A stretch of 64,000 bases of DNA from Amphibalanus amphitrite (lineage: Eukaryota; Arthropoda; Thecostraca; Balanomorpha; Balanidae): assembly GCF_019059575.1 (NCBI RefSeq), contig NW_024881626.1, forward strand, positions 310,001 through 374,000, in the 5' to 3' direction. The position numbers were made by a program, and so were the translations under genes. This document shows positions 41,860 to 51,698 of the stretch, in pieces. Position 1 is the first letter of the stretch; each line of letters opens with the position of its first letter. Under the pieces are notes generated by a model. The model was given only the letters and a program-made list of their open reading frames with translations. It made no database searches and was not told the DNA's origin.

Positions 41860-42563
41860 CTGGATCCGCCACTGGCCGACGTCGGCCCGACGTCGGTTCA
41901 ACCTCGGCACGACGTCGACTGGATGTCGGATATGCCCGCATGTACCGACGTCGGGGCAACGTTGGGCCGACATCGGCCGCTGTTTTGACCGCTAAAATAA
42001 TATAAAATACATGTTTCATGTTTCATAAAGAGCTTCTGTATTCAAAATATCCTCAGGAAACTCAAATCTTCCTCCACGCCGCAACCCCCTGATCCGGACT
42101 GGACGGGAAACTTCATCCCATTTGGGATTGCCCGTAAGCCGAGCTCGCCCGTAGCCGGGTGCCAAAACAAACTAATATCGCTATCTGGCTGCGTGGTGTA
42201 GTGGTAAGCGCGCTAACCTCGCGTTCAAATGACACGGGGTTCGAATCCCATCGCCGGCTGATACTTTTGGCGTGTTGTCCCAGTAAACATGCCGACGTCG
42301 GCGACTGGGGGCTCGAATCCCGCCACCGGTTGATATTTTTGGCGCGTTGTCCCAATAAACATGCCGACGTCGGCCCCGTCGGTCCGACGACAAACGATCT
42401 CGTCAACCTCGACAAACGACCTCTGCCCGACGTCGGCTCGACGTCGGCTGGACTTCGGCTGGACGTCGGAACATGCGGGCATATCCGACGTCCAGCCGAT
42501 GTCGGGCCGAGGTTGAACCGACGTTGGGCCGACGTCGGGCCGACGTCGGCATGTTTACTGGGA
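41860..42563. repeat. CCGACGTCGG palindrome array, locus 3, with tail and SINE
   Basis: Order: a TGGATCCGCCACTGGCC end, a short CCGACGTCGG array (41878-41975), the shared TAAAATAATATAAAATA...CCTCCACGCC...GTAGCCGGGTG tail (about 41990-42165), the SINE head, then a full array (about 42280-42563) bounded by CCCAGTAAACATGCC and its inverse. The SINE-array part is nearly identical to 24658-25067. The first part is nearly identical to 21400-21775. Confidence 0.8.
42183..42259 (+). repeat. SINE with tRNA-derived head, copy 2
   Basis: It shows the same 77-nt tRNA-like fold as copy 1: ATCTGGC pairs with GCCGGCT, and the anticodon-like arm GCGCG-CTAACCT-CGCGT is intact apart from a wobble pair. A and B boxes are present. 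It differs from copy 1 by only a few substitutions. Confidence 0.75.
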
Positions 42564-43156
42564 TACATTCCTACATATAAATAGATATTCCTATAGATTC
42601 GGGCTCGCGCTTTTCATTAATTGGTCTTTCCCGGGTGGTCGTGGGCGGAGCTTACAGCCTGTGTACGGTCTGACCGCACACAGGGCCCCGCCCGTGGCGT
42701 GAACAGCCCTCAGCATTCAGATTTCAGATGGGCAAGTCGCACCGCGTCACACCTCTGTGGCCAGTGTCAAGCAGTGTGGTGCCATGCCCGCAAGCGATGC
42801 CCGTCCTTGGCCCGTCCGATCCATCGGCTGCACCACACCCCTGTGACTGCCAGTCGCTCCATCTATCGGCAGCTATCAGAATAGTGTCACTCTCGTCCCG
42901 CCATCTGTGGGCGGTTATTGTAACAATGGGTTGCGCTGCCGGGCTGTCGCTAGTGTCCGCCACGGCGGCTGTAGCCCGTGATGGACTTCCGGCCGGGCTC
43001 GCGTCTCTTGGCCCGCCGTTTCTTTCGTCGTCTCTTTCGACCCCCCCCCCCCCCCGTATACGGGCGAGGGTGAACTATGGAAGATATGGACATAGTTAAG
43101 AGATTTTGCTGGTCAGCTCCAGGTCGTCGTAGCAGACAAACGGATGACACAAGAAC
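42564..43156. other. Stretch with no recognised gene
   Basis: A hairpin-like dyad lies at about 42650-42695 (CCTGTGTACGG opposite CCGCACACAGG, and GGGCGGAG opposite CCCCGCCC). A poly-C run is at 43040-43053. A 123-codon plus-strand frame shows no recognisable domain. Confidence 0.45.
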
Positions 43157-43565
43157 ATGTCATGCATTGCATGCGGAGCGAAAGAACACTTGCAGCGTTG
43201 GTGTCCCGGGAGAACTGCAGGACAAGTGATCCCAGAAGCGTTTATGGCGCTGGAGGAGGCAGAAGATGCAGAAGAAGAGAAAGAAGTGACGGATGAAAGC
43301 CAGCAGGAAGATCTGAGTAGAGACGGGACAGACAACTGATGATGTCATGAACGATGAAGAAAACCGATGTGAAGCTGAAAAGGATGACGGATGGGAAGCC
43401 GATGTTGTTAAGTGGGATGGCCGTGGCATACGCGAACGAAGCAAGAAGATAGACACTGACGAGAAGATAGGCCACTCAAGTCACGAGACTGAAGAAGTCA
43501 CGGAAAGTGAAGAAGTCACGGAAAACGAAGACAAGGAAAGTGGCAAGAGAAGTGTTGTGTCGTGA
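43157..43565 (+). pseudogene. Zinc-knuckle and acidic C-terminal region of a retroelement protein
   Basis: The frame starting near 43157 has one CCHC knuckle (CIACGAKEHLQRWC) followed by acidic helix (ALEEAEDAEEEKEVTDE). A second, overlapping frame continues with an acidic stretch ending EVTENEDKESGKR at 43565. A purine-rich tract, AAGTGGCAAGAGAAG, then abuts the first gypsy LTR, as expected of a polypurine tract. I infer the remnant 3' end of an LTR element, but the family is not certain. Confidence 0.4.
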
Positions 43566-43785
43566 GCCTAGCGAGTCGCACCATGGATTTGGTCCATGGT
43601 CGCACGGCACTTGTAGTTCAGTTAGCGACCGCTAGGGTGGAGCTGGTCGCCGGTTGTGCGGCAGTTCTTGGGCAGTTGGCCGCCGGCCCGAGCTGAGGAT
43701 GGGTGTTGCTTGGCAGCGCGCCGAGTGGGCGCTGAAGTGCCGTTATGTGGCCGCGCGGAAATTGGAATAAAGAACATACGTTACA
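43553..43785 (+). repeat. Ty3/gypsy LTR, first copy
   Basis: It starts TGTTGTGTCGTGAGC and ends at a CA before the primer-binding site. It contains GGAATAAAGAAC, a poly(A) signal near the end. It is similar throughout to the second LTR at 45229 but diverged in length (233 against 191 bp). Exact borders are approximate. Confidence 0.6.
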
Positions 43786-43791
43786 AAAACC

Positions 43792-43804
43792 TGGCGACGA
43801 AGAT
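43792..43804 (+). other. Primer-binding site, tRNA-Ser type, first copy
   Basis: TGGCGACGAAGAT directly after the LTR is complementary, but for one base, to the 3' end of animal tRNA-Ser(GCT) (…ATCCTCGTCGCCA). Confidence 0.65.
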
Positions 43805-44414
43805 GAAATACAGCGGACATGTCGGATGTCAGTCGCGCGGTGGTTATGGCCGGGATTTGGGCGTGAGCAAGTGGGCACTGAGGACGGACGGTAAGATAGC
43901 AGATGCGGAGGGAAACGGTTGTTAAATGCTTAATGTTACTTAGTGCTCAGTTTTTTTTTTCTTGCGCTGCTGCATGTGTTCGTCGGTTTGCCCGTCGCTC
44001 GGCGGCGATATGCGTGCCTGTTTTTGCCGGATCGTGGTGGCAGCCATGTTGCGCAGCCGACGGTGGAGCAGGCGTCGGCGGGCCGCGCTGTGATTGGGCC
44101 GGCCGGTGGTGACGTCAGGCGGGCACGGCGCGTGTGATTGGCCGGGACTCACCGCTCGGTGACGTGACTGTGGCGTCACGGTCACGTGAATCCCCGCCCG
44201 GGAAAGCGCGGGAAACCGCAGCGGCGGCGCCAGGTACCGGCGGCAGGGCGGTGGCAAGAGAGGAGCGGAGTGCAGTGACGGCCGGGTGCATCGAGAAGGC
44301 CGGGATAGTGACGACGGCCGGGAGACTGCCGGGATACGCGGTGACGGCCGGAGTTCGCGGCGGCGGTCGGTGTTTTTAGTGATCGGGGCAGTGCAGCTCA
44401 GCCCGGGGATCAGG

Positions 44415-44843
44415 ATGAACAGCACGGGACTGTCGATTCCGGCGGTGGAGCCGTTTCGGCAGGGCGACGACTTCGGCCGATGGTTGCGCGGTGTACAGCG
44501 TTACCTGTGTGCGGTCGGGACCCAGGAGGCCGACCGGAAGTGTGCGGTGCTGCTGCACCTGGTCGAGCCGGACGTTGCCGACCTCAGTGAGACTCTGCCG
44601 GAGGAGACGAGCGAGACGGCCGACAGCTTCGAGCGGCTCAAGAGGAAGCTGACGACCTACCTGTCTCCGGTCAGGAACGCGGTGGCAGAGCGCTCGCCGC
44701 TCTCTGTTCCACGGGATGCAGATGGAGCCGGAAGAGGACCTGAAGAGGTTCTGGGCCGTCTGCGAGCGCAGGTCGTGCGCTGCGGCTATTCAGCCACTGA
44801 AGTGGACCGTGAGCTGCGCGATCGGTGTGTGCTGGGGAGCTGA
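44415..44843 (+). pseudogene. Ty3/gypsy gag, first copy, truncated
   Basis: From the ATG at 44415 the frame reads MNSTGLSIPAVEPFRQGDDF, then RWLRGVQRYLCAVGT and CAVLLHLVEPDVADLSETLP, a retrotransposon gag capsid-type start. It shifts frame near 44700 and ends at 44843. Remnants continue to a broken zinc-knuckle area at about 45050-45200, where the sequence jumps to the second LTR. It corresponds to the second gag at 46173. Confidence 0.75.
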
Positions 44844-45228
44844 GCCGGTCTGCGGGCCAAGCTGGTAAAGCTGGCCGCCTCGAAGGGCGACGGTTTGACC
44901 CTGGCCGAGGTACGGCAGACGGCACGCGCGCACCGGGACATGGAGCAGCTCGGTGCTCAGCTGGGCGGCACGCGTTTGGCCGAGGCACCGGCAGCAGACG
45001 CTGAGGGAGCCGTCAATGCCAAGAGGTCGCCCCAGTCACGGCGCAGAACCTGCTTCCGCTGCGGCGCTGCTGGGACTGGCGGCGAGACTGTCCGACGGCC
45101 AGGGCGGACTCGGCGCCGGACAGGACACGTCCTACGGCGGTAAGAGGGGCGCAGCGGCGCGGAATTTCTCGCCCGCCCGGCCCGGCAGACTGCGGTCCGT
45201 CGAGACTGCGACAGCGCCGGGAGCCGGG

Positions 45229-45419
45229 TGTAGTGTCGTGAGCGCGAGCTGCCCCACCCTGCCCGTGGACTGGCGACGCCTCTGGCGGCGCCGGCGCGCG
45301 GACTCGGGGTTTCCGGCAGTCGGCCGCCGGCCCGCGCAGGGCGTGGTTGTGTTCTGGTTGGCAGTGCGCCAAGTGGGCGCGCAATCGCAGACGTGGAATA
45401 AAGAACTCACATAATATCA
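45229..45419 (+). repeat. Ty3/gypsy LTR, second copy
   Basis: It starts TGTAGTGTCGTGAGCGCG and ends ATAATATCA. GGAATAAAGAACTCAC near the end carries the poly(A) signal. A primer-binding site, TGGCGACAAGGAT at 45423-45435, follows after three bases, again of tRNA-Ser type. It serves as 5' LTR of the gag-pol copy that follows. Confidence 0.65.
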
Positions 45420-46172
45420 AATTGGCGACAAGGATGAGGTACAGGTGAAACGTTGTAGCACTGATTGTGAGTGACGCATGATGATCAGTGGTCAAGGCCA
45501 GTGCGCGGGATCGGCGAGGGCGGACAGGCCAAAGGCGGTGAGAGCGCAGAATGGTGCTTGGTGCTTAGTGTTTTTATCTACGCGCTTGCGCTGCTGCTGG
45601 TTGTCTGCCTGTCGCGCGGTGGCCGTGGTCGTGGCAGGATTTCCATGTGATCGCCATTTGTGGCGGCCATGATGCCTCGGCAGTGTGGTGTGCGTGGTGC
45701 ATGCGTCGGAGTGCTGCACGCTGATTGGTCGGCCGGGGGTGACGCACAGCTGTGGCAGCGCGTGTGATTGGCCGATTGGTGCGGCGGAGAGGGCCTCAAT
45801 GCGGGTTGAGGTGCCTGGTCCCCAAGCGGATAATTTCGGCGGGATGCTGGCGCGCGGCCGGGCGGTTCGGGATGAGTGCGCATGCGCGCGCGGTGACGTG
45901 CGTGTGACGTCAATACCACGTGACGCCCCCGTCGAGTAAAGCGCGGGAAACCGCAGCCGGCAGCGCCAAGACGGGCGCAGGGCGGCGCGGTGAGCGGTGA
46001 CGGTCGGCGTGAGCGGTGACCGACCGGCGTGTGCGGTGACCGGCCGGTGTGAGCAGTGACGCCCGGAGCGAGCCGACGGTAAAGCGGCGGCGGGCCGACG
46101 GTGAAGCGGCAGCGCGCCGACGGTGGAGCGGCGGCGGGCCGGCCGGAGGAACGACGCGCTGGTGAGAGCGCG

Positions 46173-46436
46173 ATGGATTCAACGGGCATGCAGCTGGTGT
46201 CTGCAGGGCCGTACCGGGCAGGCACGGACTTCGAGAAATGGCTGCGAGCGTTGGAGCGCTACATGGTCGCCATGGACATCCAAGGGCCTACCAGACGGTG
46301 CGCCGTGTTGCTACACCTGGTGGGGCCTGACATAGCTGATGTCAGCGACTCCCTGCCGGAAGAGGAGGCAGAAGGACCGGAGGAAGACGAGTTCACCCGG
46401 CTAAAAAGGAAGTTGGTAGGAAATTCCAAGGAATGA
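46173..46436 (+). pseudogene. Ty3/gypsy gag, second copy, N-terminal part
   Basis: MDSTGMQLVSAGPYRAGTDF starts at the ATG at 46173, then EKWLRALERYMVAMDIQG and CAVLLHLVGPDIADVSDSLP. A frameshift at about 46430 moves it to the next frame (MEPEESLEEFLARLRTQILR, 46433-46560) and another to the frame of the pol ORF. It is homologous to the first gag, though clearly diverged. Confidence 0.75.
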
Positions 46437-46559
46437 CAATGGAGCCGGAGGAAAGCCTGGAAGAGTTCCTGGCCAGGCTACGGACCCAAATCCTGCGCTG
46501 CGGCTACGAGCCGGCGCAGGTGAACCGGGAGCTGCGAGACCGGACGCTGCGTCCTGGGC

Positions 46560-48740
46560 AGCCGAGGCGAGCTGCAGCGGAAGCTGGTGAGGGAAGCGGT
46601 ACTGAAGGGCGACGACCTCACCCTGGAGGATGTCCGGCGGACGGCACGCGCCCACCGGGACGTCATGGACCTGACGACTCGGGTGTCAGGGGCGCCGGTG
46701 CCGGCTGCGACGGACGGGGAGGCAGTCCAGGTGGTGAGACGCCCGCGGCGGGCGGAGGCGGCCAGGCCGGCCGAGCGCCCGGGACCGGGATCGTGCTTCG
46801 GCTGCGGAGGTCGGGGACACTGGCGGCGGGACTGTCCGACGGCCAGGGCGGACTCGGCGCCGGAGAGGGCGCGCCCTCCGGCGGCAGGAGCGGTGCAGCA
46901 GCGCGGAGTGTCTCGCCCGCCCGGCTCGGCAGACGGCGGTCGGCGAGACAGCAGACACAGCGGACCGCTCGAGAAGAGGAGGTGCTTCAAATGTGGCAGA
47001 ACTGGACACCTGAAGCGGGACTGTCCAGGAATCGGACAGGTGGCGTCCGTGGAGGAGGATGTCGTGATGACGGTGGCGCAGCTGACGAGCCAGGACCGGC
47101 TGCCACTGGTAACTCTGTCTGTCAACGGCCGGGAGACTGAGATGATGGTGGACACCGGGTCACCGGTGTCGATCGTGGCGGACGGCAGCATCCCGGGACT
47201 GAAGCTGAGACCGTCCAAGATGCAGCTACGCTCGTTCACGGGTCAGCCGGTGCCGGTCCACGGCGAGGCGACCGTGCAGACGGAGTATGGCGGCCAGCGG
47301 AAGCGGCTGAACGTGGTTGTCAGCGGTCAGCTCCGACACCACCCGCTGCTGGGGCGCGACTGGCTGCGTGAAATACGTCTGGACTGGCGGTCGCTGCTGC
47401 AGGTCAGCGAGGCCAGCAAAGTGAGCGGCGGGTGGACGCTGAGCTCAGTGACGGCGGCGCACGCAGCAGTGTTTGCAGGGGGCCTCGGCACGATGGAGCA
47501 ACGCGCGCACCTGACCCTAAAGCCGGGCGCGGTGCCGCGGCGGCTACCACCGCGACCAGTACCGTACGCGCTGCTGCCGCAAGTGGAGGCCGAGCTGGAC
47601 CGATGGGTCAGAGACGGGATAGCAAGAAAGGTCGACCCGTCCGAAACCAGTACAGGCTGGGGCACGCCACTGGTTCCGGTGCCGAAGCCGGGAGGCGGGG
47701 TGAGGCTCTGTGCGAGCTACAACCTCACAGTGAACCCGCAGCTGATTGTCAAGCACCACCCGCTGCCGAAGCCGGAAGATGTGTTCGCAGGGGTGAGTGG
47801 CAAGCTGTTCTGCAAGCTGGACCTAAAGCATGCGTACCAGCAGATGCCGCTCGATGAGGAGTCTCGAGCAATGACGACCGTCAGCACTCACAAGGGCGAA
47901 TTCGTCATGAAGAGACTGCCGTTCGGGGTCGCCAGTTCCGGCGCCCTCTTCCAGGAGGCAATGGACCGTGTCCTGGAAGGACAGAAGGGATGCCGGTGTT
48001 ACCTGAATGACCTACTGGTGTTCGGAGCGGACGAGCAACAGCTGCTGCAGCGGCTGGACGAGATCCTCGGAAGACTGGAGCGGCAGGGCCTGCGGCTGGC
48101 GGCGCAGAAATGCCAGCTGGCGGTGCCAGAAGTCGAGTTCCTGGGGTGGAAGGTGACGGCTGAGGGCATCGCACCGACTGACGGCGGTGTAGCAGCAGTG
48201 ATGCAAGCACCGGAGCCGACGGACTTCAGCCAACTGAGGTCGCTCCTGGGCTCCATCACCTACTTCGGGCGTCTGCTGCTCGATCTGTCGACAGTGCTGG
48301 CGCCGCTCTATCAGCTGACCAAGAAGGGCGTGCCGTGGGCATGGACAGAGCAGTGCGCCAAGGCGTCGAAGAAGGTGAAACGGATGCTGACTAGCCCACC
48401 GGTGTTGATGCGGTATGACCCGGACCTGCCGCTGAGGCTCGTGACAGATGCCAGCAGTGTGGGTGTCGGCGCGGCGCTGGTTCACGTGACACCGGACGGG
48501 GCGGAGAGGCCGGTGATGTATGCGTCACGGACGCTGACGCCCACAGAAAGGAAGTACCCACAAGTCGAGCGCGAGGCGGCGGCGGTGTCATTCGGGATAA
48601 CCCGCTTCCATCGGTTCCTGTACGGGCGGCCTTTCACGCTCGTGGTGGATAATAGGGCTCTATCCCGGATCCCGGACAGAGACCTGCCGAGCCTGGCGGC
48701 CGCCCGCCTCCAGAGGTACGCGCTGCAACTGGCGGCGTAA
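46560..48740 (+). pseudogene. Ty3/gypsy gag-pol: zinc knuckles, protease, reverse transcriptase, RNase H
   Basis: This is a long open frame of about 720 codons. Two CCHC knuckles come first (CFGCGGRGHWRRDC and CFKCGRTGHLKRDC). A pepsin-type protease follows with MMVDTGSPVSIV. The reverse transcriptase has LVPVPKPGGGVRLCASYN, FCKLDLKHAYQQMPLD, MKRLPFGVASSGALFQEAMD and, at the active site, CYLNDLLVFG, where the family has DD: the first aspartate is asparagine, so polymerase activity should be lost. RNase H follows with LRLVTDASSVGVGAAL and LVVDNRAL, and the frame ends LQRYALQLAA at 48740, after which the sequence shifts frame (ADSLSRLAMP at about 48790). The order protease-RT-RNase H-integrase is that of Ty3/gypsy. 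Confidence 0.88.
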
Positions 48741-48849
48741 CGCGCAGTGGCGGCGCAGTGGAGCTGCGCCGGTCCGAGCACATGCACATGGCCGACAGTC
48801 TGTCGCGCCTGGCCATGCCGTGCTCGGGTGTCGAGCGAGAGAAAATCGA

Positions 48850-49505
48850 CAGAGAAGGAGCCGGTGGGCGCCTGGAGACCAGCAGAGCGAGCAGCGGGTG
48901 CCAGGAAGCCGGGTCCGCAGTCCCGACGGAAGCCGGGTCCGTCGGGACTGCGGCGGCGCCGGGAGCGGAGTCTGCAGCAGCGCAGATGGGACTGATCCGA
49001 CGGAGCAGGTCCGGAATCAGCGGGAGGCGGCCGCTGGGACGGTCGTGCCGGTGGCGCTCGGCGAGGCCGGTGCTGGCGCCAGCGGCGGCGCGAGGACGGC
49101 CGTGCGGGCGTCGCCCGGTGGTGCCGGCGGGGTCTCCAGCGAGGGCGCCAGGACGGCTGTACCGGGGTCGATCGGCGGGGCCGGTGCCGGCGCCAGCGGA
49201 GGCGCGCGACGGTGGAGACAGCCGAGCGGTGACAGCCCCAGCGAGCGGAGTCACAGAGTGTGGCGGCGACGCAGCGGATCTGTATCGGGCTGGTCGCGCT
49301 CGTGCGGGCGGTGGAGGTGAGGCCGGTGAGACAGGTGACTCTGGCGACGGCGGTGATGCCAGTGACCCCAGCGGCGACAGCCACACCGGCGGTGTAGGTG
49401 GCGGTGATATCGGTGACGGCGACGGCGACGGCGGGGGCGGCGCTGGCACTGAGGGCCACCCGCAACGCCGTTCCCCTCGGCGCTCGAAGAGCTCGAAGGA
49501 ACAGC
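48850..49505 (+). repeat. GC-rich low-complexity insert between RNase H and integrase
   Basis: About 650 bp of GGTGCCGGCGCCAGCGGAGG-like and GGCGACGGCG-like repeats occupy the place where the integrase zinc-binding domain should be. Long frames are open on both strands, which is expected of such sequence. It looks like expanded minisatellite inside the element. Confidence 0.6.
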
Positions 49506-50500
49506 GCGTGACTGCATAGCATGTGCAGAGAAGAAAACATCACCCAGACACCATCACGGACAGCGCTCCACCCGTGGGAACCAGCCACTCAGGCATGGGA
49601 AAGAATACATGTGGACTACGCCGGACCAATCCAGGTATTGCGGTTCGGTTGGATATCGGAGTCGCGCTCGCGGTTCACATCAGCACGCTCGCTGTCGCCT
49701 GAGATTTTATTCGCTCGTGCCAGGAAGAGGATTGTCGGGTCCTCTCCCTGGCGACACTCGTGGAACAACTGACGGGTTTTCGACGCGGCCGACGGCCCAG
49801 GACGGTGGCACACATGGCCTCACATGGCTCGGGCCGCCGAGCGCCGGCCGGCCGGAAGCGACGGAAAGAAAGGTTGACAGAGCAAAACACGTGTCTAAAC
49901 TCGGTCGGACAGCAAATCGGGAGGCAAATCATATCAAATGTCAAGGATTCGTAGCACAGCCGACATTTTGATAATACGGGAAATACGTTTTTTACGGAAA
50001 TTTTTAATTCAAATTTTTACGGAACACCAGGGAACCTTTCTTCTAGTGTCTACGATAGTTATTGAAGATGGCTCGAGATGGTACCAGTCAAAGAAACTAC
50101 AGCGTCAAAGACAGTGCACGAGCTGAGGGACATGTGCGCAGTGAGTAAGTTTTGGAGTACCCGCGCAGATCGCAAGCGATAACGGACCGCAGTTCGTTGC
50201 CAAGGAGTTTGCGAAGTTTGTAGAGAAGAACGGTATCAAACACCTCAAAACCGCTCCTTACCACCAGAGCAGTAACGGTGCTGCAGAAAGAGCAGTACAG
50301 ACGGCGAAGAACGCTCTGAGAGCATCGGGACGCGACGGAGGAACGCTGGACAGCAGAAGGCAGCGATTTCTTCTAGCGTGCAGGACTCCTCCTCATTCTG
50401 CGACTGCGAAGATATCCTGCAGAATTGATGCTGGAGTGGCAGCCAAAGACAAGACTGGGCCATCTGCAACCAGACCTCCTGCGAAGGTCTGGCCCTGAGC
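49506..50500 (+). pseudogene. Ty3/gypsy integrase, interrupted
   Basis: CIACAEK...TALHPWEPATQAWERIH and VDYAGPIQ mark the start of the integrase core (49510-49640). About 400 bp of unrelated sequence intervene (49641-50035). The core resumes with RWLEMVPVKETTA, SDNGPQFVAKEFAKFVEKNG and TAPYHQSSNGAAERAVQTAK, then CRTPPHSATAK and EWQPKTRLGHLQPDL. Several frameshifts and a stop are present. The sequence then switches to a BEL/Pao element. Confidence 0.8.
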
Positions 50501-50505
50501 ATGAC

Positions 50506-51225
50506 TTGAGTTTCATAGAGATGTTTCAGGCAAAGCTCCACGTGCTGCGGGCCTGCCAGAGGCAACAGTTTCCGACAGAATACGCTGCCCTGCAGCGCGG
50601 TGTGTCTGTGTCCAGCTCGTCGCCGCTACACAGGCTGAATCCAATGATGGGCGAGGATCAGCTGATGCGAGTGCGGAGCAGACTGGACTGTTCCGATTTG
50701 ACCTATGATGAGAAGCGTCCTGTGATCGTTCCGAAGGGTCAGCTGGCAAAACTGATTGTTCGATTCCAGCACGCACGCGTTCTAAAGCACGCCGGAGTTT
50801 CTACTCTGGTGGCTTCCCTCCGTGGTAGGTACTTACTGGATCTTGGGGGTCCGGCGCCTCTGTTAGGAGGCGAAGAGGAATTGTGTGTCCTGCCAGAAGC
50901 AGGATGCCAGAGCGATGAATCAGGTGGCTGCTCCGCTGCCGCGGCAGCGTGTCACGCAGGCGAACCCGTTCACTGTGAGTGGAGTAGATTTTTGCGGGCC
51001 AGTCTACTGTGCAGACTTCCCTGGCAAGTCGTTCTACATTTGCCTGTTTACCTGCGCAGTTACCAGGGCGGTGCACCTGGAGTTAACTGATTCGTTGTCC
51101 AGAGAGGATTTTTTGTTGGCGTTTAAACGCTTTTCCGCTCGTAGATCGATGCCGACTACGATTTATTCGGACGGAGCTAAAACCTTCAGGTCAGCTGAGG
51201 CCTCTTGCACCAAAATACCTAGCTA
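50506..51225 (+). pseudogene. BEL/Pao integrase fragment
   Basis: It reads PVIVPKGQLAKLIVRFQHAR, then VLKHAGVSTLVASLRGRYLL (the HHCC region) and, after a frameshift near 50830, PFTVSGVDFCGPVYC, FYICLFTCAVTRAVHLELTD and PTTIYSDGAKTFRSAEA. These are BEL/Pao integrase motifs. It belongs to a different family from the BEL/Pao element at 53403-60036. It ends where a tacctagctaggta-rich segment begins. Confidence 0.8.
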
Positions 51226-51694
51226 GGTAGAATCGGCAAAATACCTACCTAGTAAAACTACCTACGGCGGTAACTTCTCTTGCACCATCCTCCCTACCTA
51301 CCTAGGTAAATTTGACAGCTCGCGTTTTTGTCAGTTTCTCGTCACTTGTCGGAATATGCACTGGTAGTGTTGCTGTGCTGCGCACATCAAGGCCGGGAGT
51401 GTGTTACGGATTGTTCCGCAAGCGTCGCTACCCGTCTCGGCTTTGGTTTGTTATAGATGTCGCTGGCGTACAGTGCACTGGTCTCGGCCAGCTCGGCCGA
51501 CGTTTAGTGTTTACATTCGTTTTGCGCCGTGTTAGGTAACAAAGCGCCGAGTTGTGCGGCGTGTCAGAATTACAAGAACGTTTAGAAATAATTGTTTATG
51601 TTAGTGATAAATTATATCGTGTTGGCCGTTGTAGACTTATGTTTAAGTATAAAGTTATTTTGTTAGAATCGTAATTAATATTCGTAGTTACCAC
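51226..51694. other. Stretch with no recognised gene
   Basis: It begins with a TACCTAGCTAGGTA-rich palindromic segment of about 65 bp bounded by two CTCTTGCACCA repeats (about 51208 and 51274), perhaps a tiny insertion. The rest, up to the TTAA at 51695, may include LTR sequence of the preceding BEL fragment; I cannot show it. Confidence 0.4.
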
Positions 51695-51698
51695 TTAA

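Noticed and set aside
40588-42019. Several frames of 70-214 codons rich in GTTGLSGAPQACQGHH-like repeats
   Set aside because: They arise because a stop-free 20-bp satellite gives a 20-residue period in every frame and on both strands; no start, domain or splice support exists.
43347-43565. An acidic host nuclear protein
   Set aside because: Position directly before a purine tract and an LTR, and the adjacent CCHC knuckle, make a retroelement remnant more likely.
48758-49519. A 253-codon plus-strand frame as a separate gene
   Set aside because: Only its first 35 residues are gypsy pol (ADSLSRLAMP); the rest is low-complexity repeat with open frames on both strands.
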